In this document: in pieces, positions 1 through 8,587 of the stretch | Position numbering within the stretch: the stretch's first letter is position 1 | Layout: every line of letters starts with the position of its first letter | Source: Candidatus Helarchaeota archaeon | GTDB taxonomy: Archaea > Asgardarchaeota > Lokiarchaeia > Helarchaeales > RDOG01 | Reading direction: 5' to 3' | Assembly: GCA_019058315.1 (NCBI GenBank) | Contig: JAHPZH010000009.1 | Location: forward strand, 140,505-200,306 | DNA length: 59,802 nucleotides | Program-made: the position numbers and the translations under genes | Notes under the pieces: model-generated | What the model saw: only the letters and a program-made list of their open reading frames with translations | The model's database searches: none | What the model was told of the DNA's origin: nothing

Positions 1-252
1 AATTTCAAAAATGTCATCAGTTTCAAATATTTTCTGAAATAACTCCGAATCTGTCAATTTTTCACCGCGTAAAGCGTCTGAAAAAATGTAATATCCAATT
101 AAAATATCACGTATTTCAATATCCTTTCCTTCTTTGAATTGCCAAGCTAGCTTCGGATCTACTAAGATCTCAAAATGATGTCCCATACTATCATAACGAA
201 CTATGGTTGCTTTTCCAAGATCTAGTCTTTTCTGTCCCCTTATAGAAACCAT
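1..252 (-). CDS. Ribosome maturation protein SBDS, N-terminal part (runs off window)
   Basis: The minus-strand frame from the ATG at 252 gives 84 residues without a stop and leaves the window at position 1. It opens MVSIRGQKRLDLGKATIVRY and continues with an FEILVDPKLAW segment, the pattern of the N-terminal FYSH domain of archaeal SBDS. The protein helps release the anti-association factor aIF6 from the large ribosomal subunit. It starts 17 bases after the psmA stop on the same strand, and psmA-SBDS is a conserved archaeal pair that usually precedes the exosome genes. Only the first third is present, so the C-terminal domains cannot be checked. Confidence 0.9.
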   Translation of the reverse strand, partial: MVSIRGQKRLDLGKATIVRYDSMGHHFEILVDPKLAWQFKEGKDIEIRDILIGYYIFSDALRGEKLTDSELFQKIFETDDIFEI

Positions 253-269
253 ATTTATCTGATCTACTT

Positions 270-983
270 CTAAATCCTTTGTATATATTTATCCAATTCC
301 TCGGTAGCTAATCTTTCGAATTCCTTAGTTTCAGTACGTGCTATTGCCACTTCTACCTTAGTTGAATCAAGTTCAGTTTCGATTACTTGTTTTAATGCTT
401 TAAGAGCTAACTCAATTGCTTGATCTAATGTCATTTCAGGCTTATATTCTTTTTCGAGTTCTTCTTGTACTGTCTGAGCACCAGAGCCAATAGCATTGGC
501 ACGATAGCCCCAAAATGCCCCTGATGGATCAGTTAAAAATAATTGAGGCCCTTTTTCATCAATTCCAGCAATTAATAGACTTACACCGAAAGGGCGAACT
601 CCTGCATGTTGCGTATATAATTGTTTTAGATCACATATCTTTTTTGTTAGCATTTGAATATCAATTGACTCATCATAAGTGAGTTTATTTATTTGACATT
701 GAATTCTAGCATGATCTACTAGAACTCTTGCATCAGCTGTCAAACCAGCTATAGCACAGCCAACATGATTATCAATTTTAAAAATCTTTTCTACACTTTC
801 AGGTTCCTGAAGTGCAAGAATTCTTTTTTCTACTGTACAAACAACACCTTCAGAACATAAAATGCCAATTGCAGTAGTACCCTTTCTAACTGCTTCCATG
901 GCATATTCTACTTGAAAGAGTCTTCCATCTGGACTAAAGATCGTGATTGCACGGTCATAGCCCATACCTGGTGGCGCGAACAT
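270..983 (-). CDS. psmA: 20S proteasome alpha subunit
   Basis: This encodes a 237-residue outer-ring subunit of the archaeal 20S proteasome, which gates the chamber and docks ATPase activators such as PAN. The N-terminus MFAPPGMGYDRAITIFSPDG followed by RLFQVEYA is the alpha-subunit signature (gating residues plus H0 helix). The start at 983 is preferred over an upstream in-frame ATG at 1019 because archaeal alpha subunits begin at MFAPPGMGYDRA and a purine-rich AGGTAGGTG lies just upstream. The gene is followed after 17 bases by SBDS. No beta subunit is in the window. Confidence 0.97.
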   Translation of the reverse strand: MFAPPGMGYDRAITIFSPDGRLFQVEYAMEAVRKGTTAIGILCSEGVVCTVEKRILALQEPESVEKIFKIDNHVGCAIAGLTADARVLVDHARIQCQINKLTYDESIDIQMLTKKICDLKQLYTQHAGVRPFGVSLLIAGIDEKGPQLFLTDPSGAFWGYRANAIGSGAQTVQEELEKEYKPEMTLDQAIELALKALKQVIETELDSTKVEVAIARTETKEFERLATEELDKYIQRI

Positions 984-1348
984 AATGCATAAACACCTAC
1001 CTTTTCTTAAATTAACCAATTCTTTATTTCAAAGTTAAATATATTTTCATAAGAAATTATAGTTTATTTTTTTTACTCTTTTGTATAAATTTATTTCTTT
1101 TATTTACACAAGATTTTCTTATACAAAAATGTTTTTTTCCTTTATTTATATTCATAATTGTTATTTTAAAAAAAAATAAATTTTTTTTCCTTAAATTTTT
1201 TGGTGAATTTATTAAAAAAGAATTAAAATTTCTTTAATTAAATATAACCGAACTAAATTTCAACATAGAACCGTTTAAAAAACACATATACTTAAAATTC
1301 TAACGATTTTTTAAATAAATTTTGATTTAAAACCTTCTATCATAGATT
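984..1348. other. AT-rich intergenic region
   Basis: These 365 bases are extremely AT-rich with long A and T runs. They separate psmA (leaving leftward) from the 3' end of the membrane protein gene at 1349. The psmA promoter must lie at the left side. I see no ORF, RNA gene or convincing repeat here. Confidence 0.5.
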
Positions 1349-1843
1349 TTAACTTTGTACAGCGTATAAATATAGAATAGTTATTATACAACCCAAAATT
1401 GTAAAAACACTCATAACAGCAGAACCTGAAGCAAATGCATAAATCAAGGTTAATAAACCAGTTCCAATAATAAAGATAATCATTGATAATAAACCAGCTG
1501 TATGCCTTCTGTATTCTAACAAATTAGCAAATCCTATGAATATGAATGCGAAAAATAGTGATAACAGAAAAGCAGTAAAAATATCAGCTAATGTAATAAT
1601 TCCCAATTTCACTGACCATAAACTTCTGATAAAAATAAGAATACCGTCACTACCAAAAAAATACTCACCAAAGGGATTTTTAAACGGATTCTGAAATTCC
1701 AAAGTCATTGGGATATAAATAATGAAATAAATAAGAAGAATAACTAAGGATATAAAAAGACATAGATAAAACGAAAAAAGCATTTTTTGTCGGATTTCGG
1801 CTCTTCTTAATCTTTCTTTTTTAGTTATAACTCTTTTTGACAT
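1349..1843 (-). CDS. Small four-helix membrane protein, unknown
   Basis: The 164-residue protein is not recognised. It has a basic N-terminus (MSKRVITKKERLRRAE), a first hydrophobic helix at about residues 22-45, an extracytoplasmic loop rich in N, P, F and G, then three more hydrophobic stretches. This suggests a four-helix integral membrane protein with a cytoplasmic positively charged head. The ATG at 1843 is chosen over a TTG at 1858. It stands alone on the minus strand and is divergent from the JAMM gene, about 90 bases away. No function can be assigned. Confidence 0.6.
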   Translation of the reverse strand: MSKRVITKKERLRRAEIRQKMLFSFYLCLFISLVILLIYFIIYIPMTLEFQNPFKNPFGEYFFGSDGILIFIRSLWSVKLGIITLADIFTAFLLSLFFAFIFIGFANLLEYRRHTAGLLSMIIFIIGTGLLTLIYAFASGSAVMSVFTILGCIITILYLYAVQS

Positions 1844-1932
1844 TAAAAAAAAATCCAATAATACTTTTTTTTAAATAGGAAGTAAATAAATAATAAAAAT
1901 TTGGTAAAGATATTTATTTTTAATCGGTGAAA

Positions 1933-2373
1933 ATGTCTTCTGAAATCCACGTAATTACAATTAGAGATTCTGATTTAGACAAATTAGTAGAATTTACAAA
2001 AAAAACTTACCCATACGAGTCATGTGCATTATTTATAGGGAATATAAATGGTCATAAAGCAACAGTAGACGAAATTTTATTTGCTGAAAATATTGATTAC
2101 TCTCATGTTAGCTTTTCAATTAACCCTGAATTTCTATATCAAGTTTATATGAAAGCAGAAAAAGAAAATAAGGTGATTACAGGTATATTTCATTCCCATC
2201 CGACTGTCTCTGCTCCTTCGTCAGTTGATTTGAAATATATGGAATATAATCCAGTAGCATGGATTATTTTAGGTGTTTTGGATGAAACTAATATAAAAAA
2301 GGAAGATATGCGAGCTTATCAATACTGGGAAAATTCAATAAAAGAAGTAAAAATAGAAATTATGAACATTTGA
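1933..2373 (+). CDS. JAMM/MPN-domain metalloprotease
   Basis: The protein has 146 residues, a stand-alone MPN+ domain. The expected JAMM residues are visible: Glu29 (in PYESC), His87 and His89 (in GIFHSHP), and Ser96 and Asp99 (in SSVD). Such enzymes are zinc isopeptidases; archaeal relatives cleave ubiquitin-like SAMP conjugates and Rpn11/CSN5 are the eukaryotic members. Only six residues separate His89 from Ser96, where the usual motif has seven. A GTG six bases upstream (1927) is an alternative start. There is no E1 or E2 gene beside it, although a ubiquitin-like domain protein is encoded at 41052. The substrate is unknown. Confidence 0.85.
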   Translation: MSSEIHVITIRDSDLDKLVEFTKKTYPYESCALFIGNINGHKATVDEILFAENIDYSHVSFSINPEFLYQVYMKAEKENKVITGIFHSHPTVSAPSSVDLKYMEYNPVAWIILGVLDETNIKKEDMRAYQYWENSIKEVKIEIMNI

Positions 2374-2498
2374 ATTAGGTATATAATTTATTGAAATATT
2401 AGTGCTTAATTTACATTTTTGCTTTAAAACAAAAATATATTAACAATAAATCAACATTAAAGAATAGTATTTTAAAAAGTATAAGAAAGTGAAATTGA

Positions 2499-3206
2499 AT
2501 GGGTAACACTGAACTCTTAGTAGTATTATATATGTTATTGACTCGACCAAGGGGTTTTCCATTATTCGATTACTTTGCTGATAATGCAGCTGGGATGTTA
2601 GCATTAGGAGGTCTCTTTGCTGGATTTTGGTTTATTGATTGGATAATTAGGCACCCCGAAGCTGAGGAAGAAAGACCTGCATATTTAGTAGCTATTGATA
2701 TCATCGGGTTTTTTATTGGAATCATCTGTTTAGGCAGTGGGATCACTTTATTGTTGAATGGACAAGATCCAATAACTGAAGCTATCGGTGGATTTATAGG
2801 GGGTAAACATGATATTTTTACGAAGGGTCTGATTATAGCAGTCGGTTTATGTTTATTCTTAAAACCAATTAAAGATATTCCTTGGGCAAGTTTGATTGCA
2901 ATGATCGCTGGCGCTGTAGTTGTTTTTCTTGCAATAACTTATCTTGAAACTACCTTTACACAGCTTGCTGGACTTTTAGGTATTGATGTAAAACTTCTTT
3001 ATGGTATCATTTTCGTATTAGTATATGGTATTATATTCAGTATGTTCGGTTTAGCTCAATATATTCTACGTATAGTAGCTACAATATTAAGTTCAAGACC
3101 AGGTTCATTTGTTTTATTTGTATTATGCATGATTCAAGCATTATTGATTATCTTGCCACCCCATCCAGACGCTTATAGTCTTGCTCCACTCTTTGGATTA
3201 ACCTAA
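2499..3206 (+). CDS. Six-helix membrane protein, unknown
   Basis: This 235-residue protein is largely hydrophobic, with about six membrane segments (roughly residues 30-50, 64-86, 108-124, 130-150, 164-185 and 200-220). An acidic loop (HPEAEEERP) follows the first helix. The family is not recognised. It converges on cofC and overlaps its 3' end by 9 bases, so the two genes share a terminator region. A GAAAGTGA purine stretch lies just before the ATG. Confidence 0.65.
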   Translation: MGNTELLVVLYMLLTRPRGFPLFDYFADNAAGMLALGGLFAGFWFIDWIIRHPEAEEERPAYLVAIDIIGFFIGIICLGSGITLLLNGQDPITEAIGGFIGGKHDIFTKGLIIAVGLCLFLKPIKDIPWASLIAMIAGAVVVFLAITYLETTFTQLAGLLGIDVKLLYGIIFVLVYGIIFSMFGLAQYILRIVATILSSRPGSFVLFVLCMIQALLIILPPHPDAYSLAPLFGLT

Positions 3207-3848
3207 TCTACCTTTTAATTTTATTTTTGTTAAATACTGATAAGTCAGTGTTTGGCTAGGTGATTTTAAAAAAAGAAAAAGATCTTTAGGTAAATCAATA
3301 TCTAATCCAAAATTTTTAGAATTATGTATTATTAAATTGTGATTTTTTACATTACGAGCTTTCTCAATATGTTTTTGAAAACTATTTTCACCATATTCAA
3401 TTTTAATTATGTCAGAAGGCATTAGAAATAAAAGATTAGTACCATTCTTTCTTAAAGATGGAGATATTATAATTGTAGGTGGGTTGATTTCATAATTAAA
3501 TATCTCATCAATATCGTTTGAGGTTATAAGTGGAATATCTCCAGGAATTATTAAAACTGAATTTGCATTTTTTTTGATTGCAAATTCTATAGCAGAATTT
3601 ATTGATTCATTTATATTTGTTTCCATTTGCTCGCTTATTATATCTCCAAATTGAGAACCAATATCTAATATCATTGGATCAGAAGAGATTGTAACAATTT
3701 TATTGGTTTTTTGAGTTGCACTTGCTGCCTGTATTACATCTTTAAACATATTGATACATAGTTTTTTTCTCTGTTCAGAGTTTAAAATGGAATTTAGTCT
3801 TAACTTTGCGAATTCTAGAGATTTAACCGGGATAATTATAAAATTCAT
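3198..3848 (-). CDS. cofC: 2-phospho-L-lactate guanylyltransferase (CofC)
   Basis: The enzyme (216 residues) activates 2-phospho-L-lactate (or a related three-carbon phosphate) with GTP for coenzyme F420 synthesis. The nucleotidyltransferase fold is visible as IIPVKSLEFAKLRL at the N-terminus (nucleotide-binding loop) and the SVLIIPGDIPLIT metal-binding strand near residue 100. It follows cofD directly: the cofD stop TGA is immediately followed by the cofC ATG. The two are therefore co-transcribed and probably translationally coupled. The 3' end overlaps the convergent membrane protein gene by 9 bases. Confidence 0.92.
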   Translation of the reverse strand: MNFIIIPVKSLEFAKLRLNSILNSEQRKKLCINMFKDVIQAASATQKTNKIVTISSDPMILDIGSQFGDIISEQMETNINESINSAIEFAIKKNANSVLIIPGDIPLITSNDIDEIFNYEINPPTIIISPSLRKNGTNLLFLMPSDIIKIEYGENSFQKHIEKARNVKNHNLIIHNSKNFGLDIDLPKDLFLFLKSPSQTLTYQYLTKIKLKGRLG

Positions 3849-4799
3849 TCATCCCACATTTAATTTCATCGCATCTAATGTAATTTGTGCTAAGTTTTTC
3901 TTAATTTCTAAATTCTTCATTAAAGTATTAGTAATTATTACTTTAATTCCTAATTTTTCAATTTCACTTTTTCTATCTTTATCAATTTCATCAATAACAA
4001 ATGTCTTAATCAAGTTTTTATAGAATTTTGCTACGCCAAAACAAGAAACTTCCATTCCTAAACCCTTCATGAGCCTATCAAGAGGTCCTTTTACTGGTTT
4101 ATTTCCTATTATTGGACTTATTCCAATAATTGGTTTATCAATTTGTTCTAAAGCCAATTTAATTTCCTTAATGGATAAAATAGTATTTATACTCACAAGT
4201 GGATTACTAGGACCTATTAATATCCCTTCAGCATTCTTAATTATATCCAATATCCCATTTGTAGGTTTAGCATCTTCAGCTCCCTCATAAATAATTTCTA
4301 AAACTTTATCTTGTGCTTTTCTCTCAATCATATATTCTTCAAAATGAATAATACCATCTGGAGTTCTAATTTTGGTCATGACCTTTTGATTAGTCATTGG
4401 AATTAAATTTACTTCAACTCCAAGATGTTGACATAATTTTTTAGTAATTTCAGAAAGTTTTAACCCCGATTTTAATAAATTAGTTCTATAAATATGCGTT
4501 GCTAAATCTTTATCTCCCAGTTTAAACCATGTATCTTGTTTATACCTACTTAGCATTTCTAGGCAATTTGTAGTATCATTATCTATTCCCCAACCTTGCA
4601 TTTTATCTACAATTCCAGAAAGAGTATACATAATTATATCTAAATCTGGTGAGATTGAAAGACCATATAGCTCAAAGTCATCAGCTGTATTTACTATAAC
4701 GTATAAATCTTTTGGGTTCACTATTTGAACCAATCCTTGGAGAAATCTTGCCGCACCTACTCCACCGGCTAAAACTACAATCAAACAGATTGCCCCCAT
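3849..4799 (-). CDS. cofD: 2-phospho-L-lactate transferase (CofD)
   Basis: CofD (316 residues) transfers the phospholactyl moiety from the CofC product to the deazaflavin FO, giving F420-0. The N-terminal VVLAGGVGAARFLQGL loop is the CofD signature, and the DFELYGLSISPDLDIIMYTL segment, with its acidic residues, is the FO and metal-binding region. The length is normal. The gene sits between the nitroreductase gene (19-base overlap at its 5' end) and cofC (adjacent stop and start), a compact F420 operon. CofE, which adds the glutamates, is not in the window. Confidence 0.95.
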   Translation of the reverse strand: MGAICLIVVLAGGVGAARFLQGLVQIVNPKDLYVIVNTADDFELYGLSISPDLDIIMYTLSGIVDKMQGWGIDNDTTNCLEMLSRYKQDTWFKLGDKDLATHIYRTNLLKSGLKLSEITKKLCQHLGVEVNLIPMTNQKVMTKIRTPDGIIHFEEYMIERKAQDKVLEIIYEGAEDAKPTNGILDIIKNAEGILIGPSNPLVSINTILSIKEIKLALEQIDKPIIGISPIIGNKPVKGPLDRLMKGLGMEVSCFGVAKFYKNLIKTFVIDEIDKDRKSEIEKLGIKVIITNTLMKNLEIKKNLAQITLDAMKLNVG

Positions 4800-5398
4800 T
4801 TATTTTTAAAAGTAATTTTTTTAATTTCTATCCTTGAAGGCGGTGAAGGGGTTTCATCTGGATAACCAACTGTTATAAAAGCTTGAGGATCATGGTCTTT
4901 AGGTATACCCAATACTTTACGAACTATATCCTGACAAAATAATGGAGCACAATACCAACAGCACCCAAAACCATTTGTATAACTGACTAAGAGAAAATTT
5001 TGTATTGCTGCACTTACACTTTGGATTGCCATAATATATTCTGCATTTTGTCTTTTTTTATCAGGATATTTATGCATTCTTTCCATTGATAGACATGGGA
5101 TTAAGATAATTGGTGCTGCTGTAAATTTTCTGATTGATTCTTCAATAATATCTTTTCTAGATGGCTCTGCAATTTGATCTTTTTCTAGATCGTTCTCATA
5201 TTCTTCTGCCATTTTTTTAACTAATTCAGATTTTACTTGAGGATCTTCGATAATTAAAAAATAATATGGCATTGCATTATGTGCTGAAGGTGCCCAAATA
5301 GAAAATTCTAGAATTTCTACTATTTTAGAAATATCAATTGGGTTTTTTTTATATTTTCTAATACTTCTTCTTAATTTTATTACATCTTTTATATCCAA
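4781..5398 (-). CDS. Nitroreductase-family flavoprotein, FbiB C-terminal-like; probable F420 operon reductase
   Basis: This is an FMN nitroreductase-fold protein of about 205 residues. VIKLRRSIRKYKKNPID near the start, SIWAPSAHNAMPYYFLI, and the FGCCWYCAPLF segment are typical of the family branch that includes the C-terminal domain of mycobacterial FbiB. That domain reduces dehydro-F420-0. The gene overlaps cofD by 19 bases, which supports a role in F420 maturation. The most plausible start is the TTG at 5398, because the frame upstream of it is low-complexity and hydrophobic. The specific dehydro-F420 reductase role is inferred from operon context. Confidence 0.75.
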   Translation of the reverse strand: MDIKDVIKLRRSIRKYKKNPIDISKIVEILEFSIWAPSAHNAMPYYFLIIEDPQVKSELVKKMAEEYENDLEKDQIAEPSRKDIIEESIRKFTAAPIILIPCLSMERMHKYPDKKRQNAEYIMAIQSVSAAIQNFLLVSYTNGFGCCWYCAPLFCQDIVRKVLGIPKDHDPQAFITVGYPDETPSPPSRIEIKKITFKNKWGQSV

Positions 5399-5583
5399 TA
5401 TTAAAAACCCCAATAGTAAAAGGTCATTAAACTTGAATAAAAAAAAATTTTTAAAAATATTTAACGTCAAAAATCCAAATTTTCAATAATCTGATTTAAA
5501 AAATGAGTAAAAAAGCATATTTTATTATTTAATTCCCCTATTTTATTAAATTTAAATCAATTTAGATCAAAATTAGGGATCAA

Positions 5584-5636
5584 ATCGTCGCAGAGCTCAT
5601 CATCAGTGTTGGATTTTTTCAGCTTGGGGCGACGAT
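5584..5636. ncRNA. Possible structured RNA or operator between divergent genes
   Basis: A perfect 8-bp inverted repeat (ATCGTCGC at 5584-5591, GCGACGAT at 5629-5636) encloses a second 4-bp pair (AGCT at 5594-5597 and 5621-5624) and a 23-nt loop. It is strikingly GC-rich for its AT-rich setting. On the minus strand the loop contains CTGA and CTGATGATGA, which resemble D and C boxes of C/D guide RNAs, but the box order and spacing do not fit well. It lies in the 404-base gap between the nitroreductase and deacetylase genes. It could be a small RNA, a 5' UTR element or a repressor site. Confidence 0.4.
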
Positions 5637-5802
5637 ATCATTTCCGAGTTATATTTTATTATCTTTAAATTTAAAAATTACGTAATTACGCGCTATAAAT
5701 AAAAAAACTCTGAAATGCAAAAAAAGAATTTTGCAAAAAACATTTAAAATCATATTAATTGGGAAATATAAATTAAAAATGAAAAGTCCAGAGGTAAGTT
5801 TT

Positions 5803-6896
5803 ATGGTAAAGACTGGAATAATATATCATGAAGATTATTTAAAACATGATACTGGAGATCATGTTGAAAATAAAAAAAGATTGATTGCCACTTTGGATTT
5901 ATTTAATGAATACAAAATTTTTGAGCATCCTAATATCATTAAGATTTCCCCAAATCCAGCATCTATTAAGGAAATTCAAAGAGTTCATAAAGCATTTTAT
6001 ATAGAAAAAGTCCGGGAAAAATGTTTAAGTGGTGGGGGCTGGCTTGATGCTGATACAATTGTCTCTCCAGATAGCTACAATGTTGCATTATTAGCTGCTG
6101 GAGGAGCAATACAAGCAGGTGAGATGGCTGTAAAAGGTAAAATTGACAATGCTTTTTGTTTAATACGTCCTCCAGGACATCATGCCGGACCAGGGGTTGC
6201 TAGAGGATTTTGTGTATTTAATAATATTGCCATTGTTGCAAAATCTTTAATTGCGAGGTTTGAAGAGGTCAATAAAGTCTTAATATTTGACCACGATGCA
6301 CATTAAAAAAGAAATTTTCTTTTTTAAGCATATACGCAGGTAATGGAACCTCGCAAATTCTATATAACGATCCAAATGTGCTATTATTTGATTTTCACCA
6401 ACATCCGCGAACACTCTATCCTGGAACAGGTTATATAGATGAAATAGGTGAGGAAGAAGGAAAGGGATATAATATAAATTTACCTATGGTTCCCCGTGCT
6501 GGTGATGCTCAATATCTAGAAGTTATTGATGAATTATTCATTCCAATTATTAATCAATTTAAACCTGATATTGTTCTAGTTTCAGCAGGATTTGATACTC
6601 ATTTTTCTGATCCCATTACACAACTCAATATAACAATTCAAGGATATGGAGAAATCGTTAAAAAAATAAAAAAAGAGGCAAAAAAAGTCTGTGCTGGGAA
6701 AATTATAATTATGCTTGAGGGTGGATATGATTTAAAAGCACTATCTCAGGGAATTCTAACTGAAATATCTGTACTTGGAGATTTAGGTATTGAATTTATA
6801 GAAAATCCTCCTAAAATTGAAGAAGCTATAGTAGATTACAATAGAAAAATGATAGATAAATTAAAAGAAGTTTTAGGTGCTTATTGGAAATTTTAA
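5803..6896 (+). CDS. Histone deacetylase-family (AcuC/HDAC) enzyme, split by a 32-nt BHB intron
   Basis: The coding sequence is 5803-6301 joined to 6334-6896, giving 353 residues. This is a zinc-dependent arginase/deacetylase-fold enzyme. Visible motifs are RPPGHHAG (active-site His pair), DHDAH then AGNGTSQ across the junction (zinc ligands Asp165 and His167), SAGFDTHFSDP (third ligand region) and LEGGYD. Unspliced, the frame stops at TAA one codon after DHDAH, and the rest lies in another frame. Removing 32 bases at a bulge-helix-bulge rejoins the motif exactly. The ATG at 5803 is chosen for its GAGGT Shine-Dalgarno. Upstream in-frame starts exist at 5779 and earlier. Likely substrates are acetyl-lysine or acetylated small molecules. 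The TGT gene follows 38 bases downstream. Confidence 0.88.
6302..6333 (+). other. Candidate archaeal pre-mRNA intron (bulge-helix-bulge, 32 nt)
   Basis: The insertion holds a 12-bp perfect inverted repeat (6303-6314 with 6316-6327; about ten pairs once a loop forms). Outside it lies a 3-nt bulge ACA (6300-6302), a 4-bp helix ATGC (6296-6299) with GCAT (6328-6331), a second 3-nt bulge ATA on the opposite strand (6332-6334), then two further C-G pairs (6294-6295 with 6335-6336). This is the order of an archaeal tRNA-endonuclease substrate. Cutting after the second nucleotide of each bulge joins C6301 to A6334 and forms a CAC codon for the zinc-ligand His. The outer helix is weak, so this is a relaxed BHB. 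Confidence 0.8.
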
Positions 6897-6934
6897 ATAA
6901 TTGAGAAATATAGACTTTGGAGAATTTTAAATAA

Positions 6935-8563
6935 ATGTTTGAAATTATTGGGAGAGATGGTGCGGGGAGGTTAGGAAAATTAAAAACTGCTCATGGGACT
7001 ATTTATACACCTGAATTTATGCCAGTATACAATCATAATCATCCGACAGTTCCAATTGATGATTTTGAAAAAATGAATGTTAATATTTTAATTACAAATG
7101 CCTATATAATAAACCGAACTCCCGAATTAAAAGAGATTGCTGAGAAAGGAATTCATAAATTAATAGATTTCAATAAAATAATTATGACAGATTCTGGAGC
7201 TTATCAAGCATGGATGTATCAAAAAGAGCTTGAAATTACAAATAAAGAAATTATCAATTTTCAAGATAAACTTCAACCAGACATTGCAACAATTTTAGAT
7301 TTTTTTACAGAAACCAATTCATATTCTATTGCGAAAGAAGGTGTAGAAAAAACTATTAAAAATGCAAAAGAATGTATAAAAATTAGAAAAAAGGATTCAA
7401 AGATTCTTTGGGCTGCACCAATTCAAGGAGGTCAGTTTCTAGATTTATTGGGGTATTGTGCAGAAGAATTATCTAAACTTGATTTTGATTTTCACCCCTT
7501 AGGAACACTCGCACCCGCACTACTTAATTATAATTTTAAAAAAGTAGCTGAAACAATTGCAGTAACAAAAAAGTATTTAATTCCATCAAGACCATTACAT
7601 GCATTTTCAATTGGACATCCGATCTTTTTTTCATTAGCAGTAGCTCTAGGAGCTGATTTATTTGATTCTTCTTCCTATGCTTTATTCGCAAAAGAAAATA
7701 GATACTTAACAGTAAATGGTACTTTAAGACTCGAAAATATAATATCAGAATTTCCTTGTTCTTGTCCAATTTGTTTAAAATTTACTCCGGAAGAGTTAAA
7801 AAGTAAAGAAAAATTAGAAAAGGAAAAATTGTTAGCTAAACATAATTTATATGTGTGTTTAGAGGAGATGAAACGAATCAGATTTGCTATTAGGGAAGGT
7901 AAGTTATGGGACTTAATTCAAATAAGAATTCAGTCCCATCCTAGATTAGCAGAAGCTTATTATCATGTAATTAACAAATATAAAGAGCTCCTAGAACGCT
8001 TCGAGCCATTAACCAAACATTCTGCGATTTTCATTACAGATTCAAGTTCTTTAAACCGTCCAGAAGTATTTCGCTACCAAGAAAACTTAAAAAAATATTA
8101 TCAAGTCCCAAAAAGTGTAAAATATTTAATTCTATTGCCAGATTTAAGGAATATTTTATTCTATAATAAGAAATTTCAGAATATTCAAAATACAATCAAC
8201 GAAATTACTGAAAAAAATAGACCATATTTTCAAATATGTCTAATATCACCCGTATTTGGAATTATTCCAGAAGAATTAAAAGAAATATATCCCCTATCGC
8301 AATTTGTTTATTCTCAAATAATCAATATGGATTTCATTATCCATAATCAACAAATTATTGAACAATTTATTACTCGTCATAAGAAAAATTATGAAGAAAT
8401 AGTATTATACAGACCAAAAGAATTATTCATGGAAGATATAAATAAATCTTTACTGAGTAACCTTACAATAAATAAAATATCTACCGAAATTAAGGTAGCT
8501 ATTGTAAATGATGAAGTTCAACTATATGAAAAAATTAAAAAATTAAATCAAAATAAATTTTAG
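6935..8563 (+). CDS. tgtA: Archaeosine tRNA-guanine transglycosylase (arcTGT), no PUA domain seen
   Basis: The enzyme (542 residues) exchanges guanine-15 in the tRNA D loop for preQ0, the first step of archaeosine formation. The TIM-barrel catalytic domain shows TDSGAYQAW (catalytic Asp86), APIQGG, and FDSSSYALFA (nucleophile region). A zinc site CSCPIC lies at about residues 275-280. The C-terminal half has the archaeal extension (LILLPDLRNILFYN), but I cannot see a clear C-terminal PUA domain, so the protein is somewhat shorter than usual. A GGAG precedes the ATG. It is first of three closely spaced genes with the Lsm and thermosome genes. Its target position lies beside an intron in the tRNA-Glu encoded just downstream. 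Confidence 0.93.
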   Translation: MFEIIGRDGAGRLGKLKTAHGTIYTPEFMPVYNHNHPTVPIDDFEKMNVNILITNAYIINRTPELKEIAEKGIHKLIDFNKIIMTDSGAYQAWMYQKELEITNKEIINFQDKLQPDIATILDFFTETNSYSIAKEGVEKTIKNAKECIKIRKKDSKILWAAPIQGGQFLDLLGYCAEELSKLDFDFHPLGTLAPALLNYNFKKVAETIAVTKKYLIPSRPLHAFSIGHPIFFSLAVALGADLFDSSSYALFAKENRYLTVNGTLRLENIISEFPCSCPICLKFTPEELKSKEKLEKEKLLAKHNLYVCLEEMKRIRFAIREGKLWDLIQIRIQSHPRLAEAYYHVINKYKELLERFEPLTKHSAIFITDSSSLNRPEVFRYQENLKKYYQVPKSVKYLILLPDLRNILFYNKKFQNIQNTINEITEKNRPYFQICLISPVFGIIPEELKEIYPLSQFVYSQIINMDFIIHNQQIIEQFITRHKKNYEEIVLYRPKELFMEDINKSLLSNLTINKISTEIKVAIVNDEVQLYEKIKKLNQNKF

Positions 8564-8587
8564 AAAATAGAAAATGGAGTAATTGAA

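Noticed and set aside
5731..6306. Reading the deacetylase as a simple pseudogene or frameshift
   Set aside because: Both halves are well conserved, including every catalytic motif. The interruption is a 32-nt BHB-folding insertion at a point where removal restores the motif, which a random indel would not do.
6302..6333. Small transposon or MITE insertion in the deacetylase gene
   Set aside because: The 12-bp inverted repeat is hairpin-like, but there is no target-site duplication and 32 nt is too short. The BHB geometry explains it better.
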